From Acidobacteriota bacterium (GTDB taxonomy: Bacteria; Acidobacteriota; Aminicenantia; Aminicenantales; Aminicenantaceae): a DNA stretch of 36,280 nt. The DNA lies in NCBI GenBank assembly GCA_018894615.1, contig JAHIPL010000009.1, positions 1 through 36,280 of the forward strand, read 5' to 3'. How positions within the stretch are numbered: position 1 is the first letter of the stretch; every line of letters begins with the position of its first letter. Below the pieces are notes generated by a model that had not been told where the DNA came from, did not search any database, and saw nothing but the letters and a program-made list of their open reading frames with translations. Made by a program: the position numbers and the translations under genes. Of the stretch, positions 16,236 to 24,666 are shown piece after piece.

Positions 16236-16245
16236 CTTCGGAACA

Positions 16246-17091
16246 ATGTGTCGAAAAGATAAGAATACTACACGATTTGTGGACTCAAATCAAGGGAGGC
16301 CCCTTTCCGCCGGGCGGAAGCGGACGGGAGAGGAGTTTGCCCGGCTCGTTCAAATCCTGGACACGCTTCGGGGTGAGGACGGGTGTGCCTGGGACAGAGA
16401 ACAGGATGTTCGCTCCATCACCAGCTATTTCCTGGAAGAGGTCTATGAGGCCATCGATGCCCTGGAGAGAGACTCGATCCGGTCGGTCGCCGAGGAGCTG
16501 GGTGATGTTCTCCTGGAAGTGGTCTTTCTGGCTCGTCTTTTTCAGGAACAAGAGCAGTTCAACATGGAAGATGTGCTGGAAGGGATCAATCAAAAGATGA
16601 TCAAACGCCACCCCCATGTGTTCGATTCCCCTGAAAAAAAGTCACCGGAAAGGGTTCTCGAGGATTGGAACCGGCAGAAAACAAAGGAAAAAAAGAGGGA
16701 TTCCCTTTATGACGGGTTCGCCCGGACCGGACCGTCCCTGCTCAAAGCGTTTCAGATCACCCAGAAGGCGTCTTCCGTCGGATTTGACTGGGACAATCCC
16801 GGGGATGCCTGGGCCAAGGTCACTGAGGAGGCCGTCGAGGTGGAGAGGGCGATTGAGAGAGGAGAAATTCGAGACATTTCAGAGGAACTGGGAGATCTTC
16901 TTTTCGCCGTCGTGAACGTCGCCAGGCTCTGCCGCATCAATCCCGAACTGGCCCTGCGAAGTGCCAACCACAAATTCATTCACAGGTTTCAGTTCATCGA
17001 ACGGGAATTGAAAAAACGGGGCCGAACGGCGGAACAGGCATCCCTGGAGGAAATGGATGCGCTCTGGAACCAATCAAAAATGAAAGAATAG
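16246..17091 (+). CDS. mazG: Nucleoside triphosphate pyrophosphohydrolase MazG
   Basis: 281 aa from the ATG at 16246. I prefer this over 16219 because a TATAAT promoter box sits between the two. Two MazG domains are present. Domain one has RGEDGCAWDREQD, EEVYEAIDAL and EELGDVLLEV; domain two has EEAVEVERAI and EELGDLLFAV. The metal-binding ExxE/ExxD pairs are intact in both. The family hydrolyses NTPs to NMP plus pyrophosphate, acting in house-cleaning and possibly in ppGpp control. It converges on prfB with one base between the stop codons. Confidence 0.9.
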   Translation: MCRKDKNTTRFVDSNQGRPLSAGRKRTGEEFARLVQILDTLRGEDGCAWDREQDVRSITSYFLEEVYEAIDALERDSIRSVAEELGDVLLEVVFLARLFQEQEQFNMEDVLEGINQKMIKRHPHVFDSPEKKSPERVLEDWNRQKTKEKKRDSLYDGFARTGPSLLKAFQITQKASSVGFDWDNPGDAWAKVTEEAVEVERAIERGEIRDISEELGDLLFAVVNVARLCRINPELALRSANHKFIHRFQFIERELKKRGRTAEQASLEEMDALWNQSKMKE

Positions 17092-17092
17092 G

Positions 17093-18239
17093 TCAGGAAC
17101 CGAATTTGTCCTTGGCCGAGCGGCTGCGGAGTAACAGAGCGGCTTTGATGAACTCTTCCAAATCGCCGTCCAGCACCCGGTCCACATCGCCGACCTCAAC
17201 CTTTGTTCGGGTATCCTTTATCATTTTATAGGGATGCAGGACATAGGAACGGATCTGGTTTCCCCATGCGATCTCCGATTTGGCATCTTCCAGTTTTTCC
17301 AGCTTTTCGTTCTGTTTTTTCTTTTCAAGCTCGTACAGGCGGGCTTTCAGGACCTTCATGGCTGCAGCCTTGTTTTTATGCTGGGAACGTTCATTCTGGC
17401 ACTGCACCACTATTCCGGTGGGGATGTGGGTGATACGGACCGCGGAATCGGTGACGTTGACGTGCTGTCCGCCGGCGCCTGAGGCCCGGTAGGTGTCGAT
17501 TTTGAGATCGTCGGGGCAAACGGCCACCTCGATATCGTCATCGATTTCAGGAAAGGTGAACACGGCGGCGAAGGAGGTGTGACGGCGGCTGTTGGCATCG
17601 AAGGGGGAGATGCGCACCAGGCGGTGCACGCCTGATTCCCGGCTCAGATTGCCGTAGGCGTACTCTCCTTCGATCCGCAGGGTCACATTTTTGATGCCCG
17701 CCTCCTCTCCCTGCTGAAGGTCCAGCACCTCGACCTTATAGCCCATACGCTCGCCGTAGCGGAGGTACATGCGGAGAAGGATCTGCGCCCAGTCCTGTGA
17801 TTCCGTGCCTCCTGCGCCGGGGTGAATGGTGAGGATGGCGTTCCGGATGTCATCCCTGTCGGAATAAAGAGTCTGAAGTTCGGCCGTGTCCAGCGCCTTT
17901 TCAAATTCCTTCAGAATGAATTCCAGGTCCCGGCCGATGTTCTCCCCCTCTTCGGACAGCTCGAGCAGCACATCGATGTCTTCCTTCTTTGTGTAAAGGA
18001 GCTCCAGAAACGCCACCTCGCGTGTGAGATATTTATTTTTCTGCTGAAGGGATGTGTAGCGGCTCTGGTCCTTCCAGACTTCGGGCTCGCTCAGCTGCCC
18101 GGTCAGATCGTCCAGTTTCTTTTTTTTCTCTGCGAGGTCAAAGAAAACCTCGAAGCTCTTCGAATTTGGCTTCGGCACTGTCGATCCGCAGCTGAAGGTC
18201 CTCAACGAGGGGAGTGCCGTTTTTATTATCGTCGCTCAT
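17093..18239 (-). CDS. prfB: Peptide chain release factor 2 (programmed +1 frameshift)
   Basis: 381 aa after frameshifting. The first 33 codons (ATG 18239 to CTT 18143-18141) end at an in-frame TGA (18140-18138). Reading then moves +1 to GAC and continues to 17093. The shifted frame has the RF2 stop-recognition tripeptide SPF (RISPFDANSRR) and the catalytic GGQ in GAGGQHVNV. RF2 releases peptides at UGA and UAA, and the frameshift makes its level self-limiting. The start codon overlaps the lnt stop as ATGA. The shift-site layout matches the textbook case, so this is not a pseudogene. Confidence 0.95.
18137..18151 (-). promoter_or_regulatory. prfB programmed +1 frameshift site
   Basis: Minus strand reads GAGG-TTTT-CTT-TGA-C. 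CUU-UGA-C is the conserved slippery and stop context. GAGG is an internal Shine-Dalgarno-like element 4 nt before CUU, slightly weaker and one base further away than the E. coli AGGGGG. Confidence 0.92.
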
Positions 18240-19819
18240 GGTTGCCTCTTGGTTCCGTTTTTCATCGGCCGGTCGTTCGGAATGTGTCGTTTGAATGAAG
18301 CCAGAATAAGGAAAACCGCGGCCAAAGTCAAGCTGATGAAGGGCAGAACGTCTCCCCACCGGGTGTAGAGGGTTTTGGCTTCCACAGGGCTGATCCCGGC
18401 CGATAGTGAGGCGCGGGTGTTCATCTCGGTTTTTTCCAAAACACGACCGTAGGGATCGACAACACCGCTGATTCCGGTGGTGGCTGCCCGAAGGAGCGGG
18501 CGTCTGTTTTCAACGGCTCGAAAGACGGCCATGGCGAAGTGCTGATAGGGGGCCGCGCTGGTGCCGTACCACCCGTCATCCGTGATGGTCACCAGAAAAC
18601 GGGCTCCGCGGGCGGCGAAACCCCGGACGAGGTCGGGGAAGATGATTTCATAGCAGATGGGGGTTCCGAAATGCGTTCCCCCTACGGAATGAAGGACATA
18701 GCTCTTCCCGGGAGTCAGCTCGCCGATGGCGTGTGTCAGCCTCTGGATGAATCCGAACGCCCATTTGTAGGGGGTGTATTCGCCGAAAGGGACAAGATGC
18801 ATCTTGCTGTACTGCGTGATTTCTCCGCTGGGATGCAGGGCCAGGGCCGTGTTGTGATAGAGAAAGAGGTCCGCCTTTTTGCTGATTTCATTTGTCCCGA
18901 GCACCAAGCTGACGTTGTTGGTGCGGGCATAGTCTTCCAGAATCCGCCTGAAATCATCATAGATGCCATAGTTGCAGCTGAAACAGAGGGAGACGGAAAA
19001 TTCGGGCCAGATGATGAGGTCCGCGCCTTCCCTCAGGAGGGAGTCGGAAAGATCAAGATGCCGGTTGAGAAGCTCCCGTTTATCGTCCTCGGTGATGCTG
19101 TTCCAGTCGGTTTCGGAGGACACATTTCCCTGGACGACACCCGCCCGAAGGACGTCCTTCCCTTCAATGGGATTTTGAAGCACCAGGAATCCCGCCGAAT
19201 GGATGAACAGGACAAAGGCCACGGCGGCCAGAAAAGGGGATTTTTTGCCCAATCGCATGGAGCAGAGAAACAGGCTCTGAAAAAGGACAAGCACAAAGGA
19301 GATGCCGTAAACGCCGAAAACGGCCGCGGTCTGAATGAAATAGATGTTGGGCTGCTGGCTGTATCCCAGGATTCCCCAGGGAAAACCTGTGAGAACGTGG
19401 GTGATCAGGTATTCAAACGCCGTCCAGACGAAGGGGATGAGGAGATAGACGACGATGGGATAGCGCCGGGCGATGCGGGCGGTGACATAGCCGAATCCTC
19501 CCCAGAAAAGGGAAAGATAAAGGGCCAGAACGAGATAAATGAATAAGCTGAAGCCCCAGGAGAGGTTGCCGTAATGGGCGGGCACGGCCGGAATCCAGTA
19601 CAGGAGAACGGCGTAAAATACAAATCCGGCGGCCATTCCCAGTCGAAATGCCTGTCCGGGATTTTTTTTCAGGATGGTCCCGATCAGGGGGATAAGGCAC
19701 ACCCAGGCGAGAAAAAAAAGCCTGAATTTGGGAAAGGTCAGAGCGGCTATCCCTCCACTGAGAACGGCGAAGCCGTAATCATGCAGTCCGGTTGATGAGC
19801 GGGATCCGCGTTTTTTCAT
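18236..19819 (-). CDS. lnt: Apolipoprotein N-acyltransferase
   Basis: 527 aa. An inner-membrane enzyme adding the third acyl chain to lipoproteins. The N-terminal 215 residues form about six to seven hydrophobic segments. The C-terminal nitrilase-type domain has the catalytic triad in place: E273 (IIWPEFS), K339 (YSKMHLVPFGEY) and C389 (PICYEIIFPD), close to E. coli E267/K335/C387. It overlaps prfB by ATGA and follows the SPOR gene by 31 bp. No clear ribosome site precedes the ATG. Confidence 0.93.
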   Translation of the reverse strand: MKKRGSRSSTGLHDYGFAVLSGGIAALTFPKFRLFFLAWVCLIPLIGTILKKNPGQAFRLGMAAGFVFYAVLLYWIPAVPAHYGNLSWGFSLFIYLVLALYLSLFWGGFGYVTARIARRYPIVVYLLIPFVWTAFEYLITHVLTGFPWGILGYSQQPNIYFIQTAAVFGVYGISFVLVLFQSLFLCSMRLGKKSPFLAAVAFVLFIHSAGFLVLQNPIEGKDVLRAGVVQGNVSSETDWNSITEDDKRELLNRHLDLSDSLLREGADLIIWPEFSVSLCFSCNYGIYDDFRRILEDYARTNNVSLVLGTNEISKKADLFLYHNTALALHPSGEITQYSKMHLVPFGEYTPYKWAFGFIQRLTHAIGELTPGKSYVLHSVGGTHFGTPICYEIIFPDLVRGFAARGARFLVTITDDGWYGTSAAPYQHFAMAVFRAVENRRPLLRAATTGISGVVDPYGRVLEKTEMNTRASLSAGISPVEAKTLYTRWGDVLPFISLTLAAVFLILASFKRHIPNDRPMKNGTKRQP

Positions 19820-19850
19820 TGTCTTGGTCCGAAGAGGGAGAACAGCCGTC

Positions 19851-20447
19851 TCAGTTGACGAACTTGACGAAATAATCTCCTTCTTTTTTTCCCTTCAGGC
19901 GCAGGAGTTCGGACAGAACCCTGTTGGCTTCTTCCCGGCTGGCATATCCGCCGACTCTCACCCGGAAAATGGCCCTCCGGTCCGATGAAAGAGGATCAAG
20001 AATGATGGTGGGATATCCTTTGGACTGGAAGTCCTGGGCCAGGGCCATGGCTCCGTCCTTTTTGGAATATGCTCCGACCTGAATGAAATAGTTGCCGGAC
20101 TGCTGTTCGGCTTTAGCCGGTGAGGGCTCGGCCTTTTTCGGTTGAACGGCAGGTGTCTGTTCAGCGGTGACCTTTTCTGCAGCCGGTTCCTGCGTCTCCG
20201 TCCGGGTGACCGGCGGCGGGACGTCCTCTTTCGTCTCGGGTGCCGGCCGGAGTGTACCGGTCTGCACTGTTTCGATGGGAGGATTGGCGGTCAGCTGCGT
20301 TTTTTGGACCTCATCCGACTGCTTTTTCCCAACGGAGATACCCAGAAGAAAAACGACGATCAGAACGGCAAAGAGTCCTACAAAAATCAATAATAGATGT
20401 GTGCTGGAAAGCTGAAGTTCTCGGTATTCTCTGTCACTCATTGACAT
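19851..20447 (-). CDS. SPOR-domain membrane protein
   Basis: 198 aa from the ATG at 20447, which has AAGGA 11 nt upstream; the longer in-frame reading begins inside the slipin gene. There is a short cytoplasmic tail, one membrane helix at about residues 14-36 (LLLIFVGLFAVLIVVFLLGI), and a Pro/Glu/Thr-rich linker. The C-terminal SPOR domain starts at about 120 (GNYFIQVGAYSKKDGA) and ends VRVGGYASREEA...FVKFVN. SPOR domains bind denuded peptidoglycan at division sites, so it may be FtsN-like in role (inference). Neighbours are all envelope genes. Confidence 0.85.
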   Translation of the reverse strand: MSMSDREYRELQLSSTHLLLIFVGLFAVLIVVFLLGISVGKKQSDEVQKTQLTANPPIETVQTGTLRPAPETKEDVPPPVTRTETQEPAAEKVTAEQTPAVQPKKAEPSPAKAEQQSGNYFIQVGAYSKKDGAMALAQDFQSKGYPTIILDPLSSDRRAIFRVRVGGYASREEANRVLSELLRLKGKKEGDYFVKFVN

Positions 20448-20454
20448 TGTCCAT

Positions 20455-21207
20455 TCAGTCCTTTTTTGAACCTTTAAAGGCCTCAAGAATTTCAAGGGGG
20501 ATGGGAAAAATGATGGTTGAATTTTTTTCGGTGGCGATTTCCGCAAGGGTTCCCAGATAACGGAGCTGAAGAGCCTGGGGATTCCGGGAGATGATGTCGG
20601 CCGCATCCGTCAGCTTGCCGGCGGCCTGGAACTCGCCTTCGGCATGGATGATCTTGGCGCGCCGTTCGCGCTCCGCTTCCGCCTGGCGGGCGATAGCCCG
20701 GATCATGTTTTCAGGGAGGTCGACGTGCTTCATTTCCACAAGCTGCACCTTGACACCCCAGGGATCCGTGTGTTTATCGATGATTTCCTGCAGCTGAAGA
20801 TTCAGTTTCTCCCTTTCGGAAAGAAGCTCGTCCAGCTCGACCTCACCCAGAATGCTGCGCAGGGTGGTCTGAGCGAGCTGGGAGGTGGCGTAGAGGTAAT
20901 CCTGCACTTCGAGAATGGCCCTCTGCGGGTCCATCACCCGAAAATAGACGACGGCGTTGACCTTGACCGTCACATTGTCGCGGGTGATGACATCCTGGGG
21001 CGGGATATCCATAACGACCGTCCGCAGGCTGACACGGACCATTCGATCGAGGGGAATGAACACAAAAATGAGTCCCGGCCCCTTGGGTTTTTCAAGCACA
21101 CGCCCGAGACGAAAGATAACCCCCCGTTCGTACTCCTTCAGGACCTTGATGCAGTTGAGCAGATAAAGCAACAACAGTCCTATTATTACCGCCGGATATG
21201 TGATCAT
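20455..21207 (-). CDS. Slipin (stomatin/SPFH family)
   Basis: 250 aa. An N-terminal hydrophobic anchor ([15 protein letters not shown]) is followed by the SPFH domain: [27 protein letters not shown] and the later [20 protein letters not shown] coiled coil. Slipins form membrane rings or rafts. The upstream nfeD gene, 12 bp away, encodes the usual partner protease known to cut the slipin C-terminus in archaea. AGGAGG-like site before the ATG. The C terminus contains the hydrophobic [10 protein letters not shown] target-like segment. Confidence 0.92.
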   Translation of the reverse strand: MITYPAVIIGLLLLYLLNCIKVLKEYERGVIFRLGRVLEKPKGPGLIFVFIPLDRMVRVSLRTVVMDIPPQDVITRDNVTVKVNAVVYFRVMDPQRAILEVQDYLYATSQLAQTTLRSILGEVELDELLSEREKLNLQLQEIIDKHTDPWGVKVQLVEMKHVDLPENMIRAIARQAEAERERRAKIIHAEGEFQAAGKLTDAADIISRNPQALQLRYLGTLAEIATEKNSTIIFPIPLEILEAFKGSKKD

Positions 21208-21219
21208 TGTCTCCTCCTT

Positions 21220-22497
21220 TCAGATTTTTCTTACTTTGATGCTCAGGTTCTTCAGAACTTCGATGACCTCCACTTTGGCGCCCTTCAGGATTTTTTCATC
21301 CGCCGCGGCTTTCCATATCTCGCCGTGGACGAACACCTTGCCTTCGGGATTGAGGACGGACAACACCAGGCCGATTTCCCCGACAAGACCCTCCTTCCCG
21401 GTCACGGACCTCCGGGCATAGGCGCGCACGGCCAATACGACCAGAGAGATGAAAATCAGGCTGAGCCCCATCACCATGGGAATAATGAGCTTGAGGCTGG
21501 GTTTCAGTTCCGGAATGGGGGCGTCGATCAGCATGATGGATCCGATAAGCATGGCGATTATTCCTCCCACAGACAGGACTCCATAACTTTGAATCTTGAT
21601 TTCCAGAAGAAAAAGACCGATGGCGAGCAGGATCAGGATCAGCCCGACATAATTGATGGGGAGAATCTGAAAGGAAAAGACGGCCAGAAGAAGCGAGATC
21701 CCCCCCAGCACTCCGGGCAGAATGGCCCCCGGATTGGAAAATTCGAAGTAAAGGCCGAGCAGGCCGATCATGAGAAGGAGATAGGCCAGATTGGGGTTGG
21801 ATATGGTGAGGAGGAATTTCTGCCGGGCGGTCATTTCCATTTCCACGACCTGTTTGCCGTGGAGGTCGATCTGTTCTTCTTCACCGTCGAAGCGGGTGAT
21901 GGTCCTGCCGTCGGCATAGGAGAGGACATCCTCCAGGTTTCCGGCGACGAGATCGATAAGTCCCCCCTCCAGAGCCTCCTGCTCGGTATAGGAATCCGCC
22001 GTCCGCACGGCCGCTTCGGCCATTGCCGTATTCCGTCCTCTTTTTTCGGCGATGCTCTTGATAAAGGAGGCGGCGTCGTTGGTCACTTTTTTAGACATGG
22101 TTTCGTCCATTTCCTGGCCGGTGAGGGACACGCCGACGGGAGAGGCGGAACCGGTGTTTGTTCCCGGAGCCATGGCAAAAATGTCACAAGCGACGGCAAT
22201 AAAAAAACCGGCCGACGCGGAACGGGATCCGCTGGGGCTGACATAAGCAGCGACGGGGACGGGGGATGAGAGAATTTTTTCGATGATCTCCCGCATGGAT
22301 GAGTCGAGGCCGCCCGGCGTGTTGAGGACGAGGACGAGCAGGTCATGGTTCCCCTCCGCGGCCCGGTCAACGGCCTGGCGGATGTATTCCGATGTGACGG
22401 GGTGAATGGGGGCGTTGACCGTGATCTTCAGCACGGAAGCGGATAGAGTGGCGGCGGCAAGGAGGACCAAGAGAAGGACGACAGGTGCTTTTTTCAC
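21220..22497 (-). CDS. NfeD long form, membrane serine protease (ClpP class)
   Basis: 425 aa with a GTG start. A signal peptide (MKKAPVVLLLVLLAAATLSA) precedes a ClpP-like domain with the catalytic Ser95 in SASAGFFIA and Lys136/137 in MSKKVTND, as in archaeal 1510-N protease. Then come 4-5 membrane helices (about 220-355) and a C-terminal OB-fold (TGKEGLVGEIG...KVEVIEV). It heads the operon nfeD-slipin-SPOR-lnt-prfB. There is no Shine-Dalgarno; the GTG lies 8 nt after a TATAAT box, so the mRNA is probably leaderless. Confidence 0.92.
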   Translation of the reverse strand: MKKAPVVLLLVLLAAATLSASVLKITVNAPIHPVTSEYIRQAVDRAAEGNHDLLVLVLNTPGGLDSSMREIIEKILSSPVPVAAYVSPSGSRSASAGFFIAVACDIFAMAPGTNTGSASPVGVSLTGQEMDETMSKKVTNDAASFIKSIAEKRGRNTAMAEAAVRTADSYTEQEALEGGLIDLVAGNLEDVLSYADGRTITRFDGEEEQIDLHGKQVVEMEMTARQKFLLTISNPNLAYLLLMIGLLGLYFEFSNPGAILPGVLGGISLLLAVFSFQILPINYVGLILILLAIGLFLLEIKIQSYGVLSVGGIIAMLIGSIMLIDAPIPELKPSLKLIIPMVMGLSLIFISLVVLAVRAYARRSVTGKEGLVGEIGLVLSVLNPEGKVFVHGEIWKAAADEKILKGAKVEVIEVLKNLSIKVRKI

Positions 22498-22505
22498 TTT
22501 TTATA

Positions 22506-22535
22506 ATTATAGAAGGGGGAGGCATTCAAAGTCAA
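22506..22535 (-). promoter_or_regulatory. nfeD promoter
   Basis: Minus strand: TTGACT (22535-22530), 18-nt spacer, perfect TATAAT (22511-22506), then 8 nt to the GTG at 22497. The expected +1 falls about 2 nt before the start codon. Confidence 0.65.
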
Positions 22536-22565
22536 TACGCGGAAACGGATGGATCTTCATGACGA

Positions 22566-22587
22566 AATACAATTGGAATACAATTGG
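22566..22587 (+). repeat. Exact 11-bp tandem repeat upstream of the HU-like gene
   Basis: AATACAATTGG occurs twice without a gap (22566-22576, 22577-22587). Each holds the palindrome CAATTG. The 11-bp period is one helical turn, and the second copy overlaps the candidate -35 TTGGAC, as an operator would. Confidence 0.55.
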
Positions 22588-22611
22588 ACTTGACTTTTCT
22601 TTTTGTATAAC
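22584..22611 (+). promoter_or_regulatory. Candidate promoter of the HU-like gene
   Basis: TTGGAC (22584-22589), 16 nt, TATAAC (22606-22611). An overlapping alternative is TTGACT (22590-22595), 17 nt, TAATTA. The leader to 22663 would be about 45 nt and ends with GAGGAG. Confidence 0.42.
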
Positions 22612-22662
22612 TTAATTATAATTTGTTTAAAACATTGTGTTTTCGTCCAAGAGGAGTTTTTT

Positions 22663-22929
22663 ATGATCAAAAATGATATTGCCCTGGCCATTGAAAAGAA
22701 GTCACATTTCAACAGGGCGACATCTTCAAAAATAGTGGAGTCCGTTCTCACCTCCCTCAAAGATGCGCTGGCTGAAGACGAAAAAATTGAAATACGTGGA
22801 TTCGCCAGTTTTCGAGTTGTTTCCAAAAAAACAGGTTACGGACGGGACATCCGGCGGAAAAAACAGATCAAGATCAAAGAAGGAAAACGGATCAAATTCC
22901 GCTCCGGACAGGAATTGAAAAAATTATAG
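22663..22929 (+). CDS. HU/IHF-fold DNA-binding protein, atypical beta-arm
   Basis: 88 aa from the ATG at 22663, preceded by GAGGAG; the upstream in-frame start at 22603 lies in the promoter leader. It starts MIKNDIALAIEKKSHFN and has the IEIRGFASFRVV turn, both as in HU/IHF. The DNA-bending arm normally reads RNP with a Pro that intercalates into DNA. Here the region is YGRDIRRKKQIKIKEGKRI, with Ile at the Pro position and many added Lys/Arg. DNA binding is likely; sharp bending is doubtful. Nucleoid or regulatory role inferred. Confidence 0.85.
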   Translation: MIKNDIALAIEKKSHFNRATSSKIVESVLTSLKDALAEDEKIEIRGFASFRVVSKKTGYGRDIRRKKQIKIKEGKRIKFRSGQELKKL

Positions 22930-22971
22930 ATATTCTTATCTTCATTTTCTCTCCTAGGATGATTTTTAACC

Positions 22972-23925
22972 GTGAGTAAATACCGCATTCATCCCGCCGA
23001 TCCGGAAGGCCTGACCTTTTATTCCCTCCGGTCCCGCCCGAGCAAAGTACGGGTGGATATGTTCGCCCGGCCCGCACCCGCTTCGCAAGTCTTTACCGAA
23101 TTTGTGAACGGTCTGCCGGATATTCTGGCGGGCCGGGATATGAAGATGTTTCTCCAAAAAATGAGAAACGCGCGGGCCGCCGGGAAGCCCCTTGTGTTCG
23201 GCTGCGGGGCCCACGTCATCAAGGTCGGACTCAGTCCGGTCTTTATCGACATGATGGAACACGGCTGGATCACGGCTCTGGCCCTTAACGGGGCGGGGAT
23301 CATTCATGATCTCGAGATCGCCCTGGTCGGACAAACCTCGGAGGATGTCGATTCCCGGATCGGGGACGGCCGTTTCGGCATGGCGGAGGAAACGGGCCGT
23401 CTCCTCCACCGCGCGATCAGGGACGGGGCGGAAGCGAATATCGGCCTGGGTGAAGCGGTCGGCCGTATGATCTCTTCCTCGGATTTTCCGCACAGGGACA
23501 AAAGCCTTCTGGCGGCGGCCTATGACCGCAACCTTCCCGTCACCGTCCATGTGGCCGTGGGAACGGATTTTATTCATTTTCATCCCGATGTGGACGGACG
23601 GGATATCGGGCAGACAACCCTCAGGGATTTTTTTCTGTTCTGTGCCCTCGTCGAGGGCATGGACGGCGGTGTTTTCTGCAATGTGGGTTCCAGCGTTATT
23701 CTGCCCGAAGTCTTTTTAAAAAGTGTCACCTTCGCCCGGAACAAAGGGAAAAAACTCGAAAACCTGACGACGGCTGTGTTCGATTTCAACAGGCACTACC
23801 GTCCCGATCAGAATGTGGTCAGACGCCCTCCCGGGACAGGCGGCGAGGGATTTTATTTTATCGGTCATCACGAACTGATGATCCCCCTTCTCTCCGCCTC
23901 CCTCAAGGCCGGGGACATCACCTGA
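22972..23925 (+). CDS. Conserved protein of unknown function (possible Rossmann/deoxyhypusine-synthase-like fold)
   Basis: 317 aa with a GTG start at 22972; AGGA lies 12 nt upstream. I do not recognise a characterised family. Striking blocks are GKPLVFGCGAHVIKVGLSPV, LNGAGIIHDLEIALVGQTSE, DGRFGMAEETGRL and TVHVAVGTDFIHFHP. The Gly-rich FGCGAH and NGAGIIHD look like nucleotide or small-molecule loops and recall deoxyhypusine-synthase-type sequences only vaguely. The conserved His/Asp residues suggest an enzyme. It lies 42 bp after the HU-like gene and may be cotranscribed; it converges on coaE. Confidence 0.75.
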   Translation: MSKYRIHPADPEGLTFYSLRSRPSKVRVDMFARPAPASQVFTEFVNGLPDILAGRDMKMFLQKMRNARAAGKPLVFGCGAHVIKVGLSPVFIDMMEHGWITALALNGAGIIHDLEIALVGQTSEDVDSRIGDGRFGMAEETGRLLHRAIRDGAEANIGLGEAVGRMISSSDFPHRDKSLLAAAYDRNLPVTVHVAVGTDFIHFHPDVDGRDIGQTTLRDFFLFCALVEGMDGGVFCNVGSSVILPEVFLKSVTFARNKGKKLENLTTAVFDFNRHYRPDQNVVRRPPGTGGEGFYFIGHHELMIPLLSASLKAGDIT

Positions 23926-23961
23926 ATCCTACAGCGGGGAGAGCCCGACAGGGGAGAGATT

Positions 23962-24615
23962 TCAGTTCTGAATGCGGCGCTTGGCTTCGTAGTCCTGAAC
24001 GAGAAGACGGTAGACGGTTTCCGTCCGCTCGATGGTTTCAGCCAGGGAATCGGAACTGTCGATCAGATAATGGGCCTGTTTTTTTTTCTCTTCCTGGGAC
24101 ATCTGGCTTTGAATGATCCGTTCCGCTTCCGTACGGTCGATCCGGTTTCTTCTCATCAGCCTCTGTATCTGAAGGGGTTCCCTGCAGTGAACGACGATGA
24201 CCTTGTCATAAGACGAGGCGAAGCCCGCCTCCACCGTAAGGGCCGCTTCCGAAATGAAAATGGTGTGGTTCCCGTCCCGCTCCATGGCTTCAAGGCGATC
24301 CAGCCGGGCTTCCATCACACGGGGATGAAGAATGCCGTTAAGCCGAAGGCGTTCCTGCTCGCCTGCAAAAACGATGCGGCCCAGCTGCTTCCGATTGATG
24401 GTCCGGTCGGGATTCAGGACGCCGCGGCCGAATTGGACGACAATCTCCTTCCAGGCGGGAGAATCGGGATGTATGAGTTCATGGGCGGCCTCATCGGAAT
24501 GGTGGATGTAGCAGCCGAGGTCCTTCAAAACTGCGGCGGCTACGGATTTTCCAACGGCGATTCCGCCGGTCAGGGCGACAAGAAGCATTCTGAAATCAGA
24601 GGGTTTTGATAGCAT
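23962..24615 (-). CDS. coaE: Dephospho-CoA kinase
   Basis: 217 aa. Last step of CoA synthesis, phosphorylating the 3'-OH of dephospho-CoA. The P-loop is GGIAVGKS, with HSDEAAHELI and the later RLMRRNRIDRTEAERIIQSQ lid region all typical. An in-frame ATG at 24588 (MLLVALTGG) is the usual family N-terminus and could be the true start; neither has a strong ribosome site. It lies 51 bp after a PilZ gene on the same strand. Confidence 0.93.
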   Translation of the reverse strand: MLSKPSDFRMLLVALTGGIAVGKSVAAAVLKDLGCYIHHSDEAAHELIHPDSPAWKEIVVQFGRGVLNPDRTINRKQLGRIVFAGEQERLRLNGILHPRVMEARLDRLEAMERDGNHTIFISEAALTVEAGFASSYDKVIVVHCREPLQIQRLMRRNRIDRTEAERIIQSQMSQEEKKKQAHYLIDSSDSLAETIERTETVYRLLVQDYEAKRRIQN

Positions 24616-24666
24616 TGTCTCAAACGGCCCTGTCTCTGTCCGCCGTCTGACGGGAACGGGAGCCGG

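Noticed and set aside
17093-18205. prfB as a broken gene or a short RF2 from 18205
   Set aside because: The 18205 start gives an N-terminus unlike RF2, while CTT-TGA-C joins two frames into a normal RF2.
20644-22269. 541-codon plus-strand frame over slipin and nfeD
   Set aside because: Antisense to two well-supported genes; the translation is His/Asp-rich noise.
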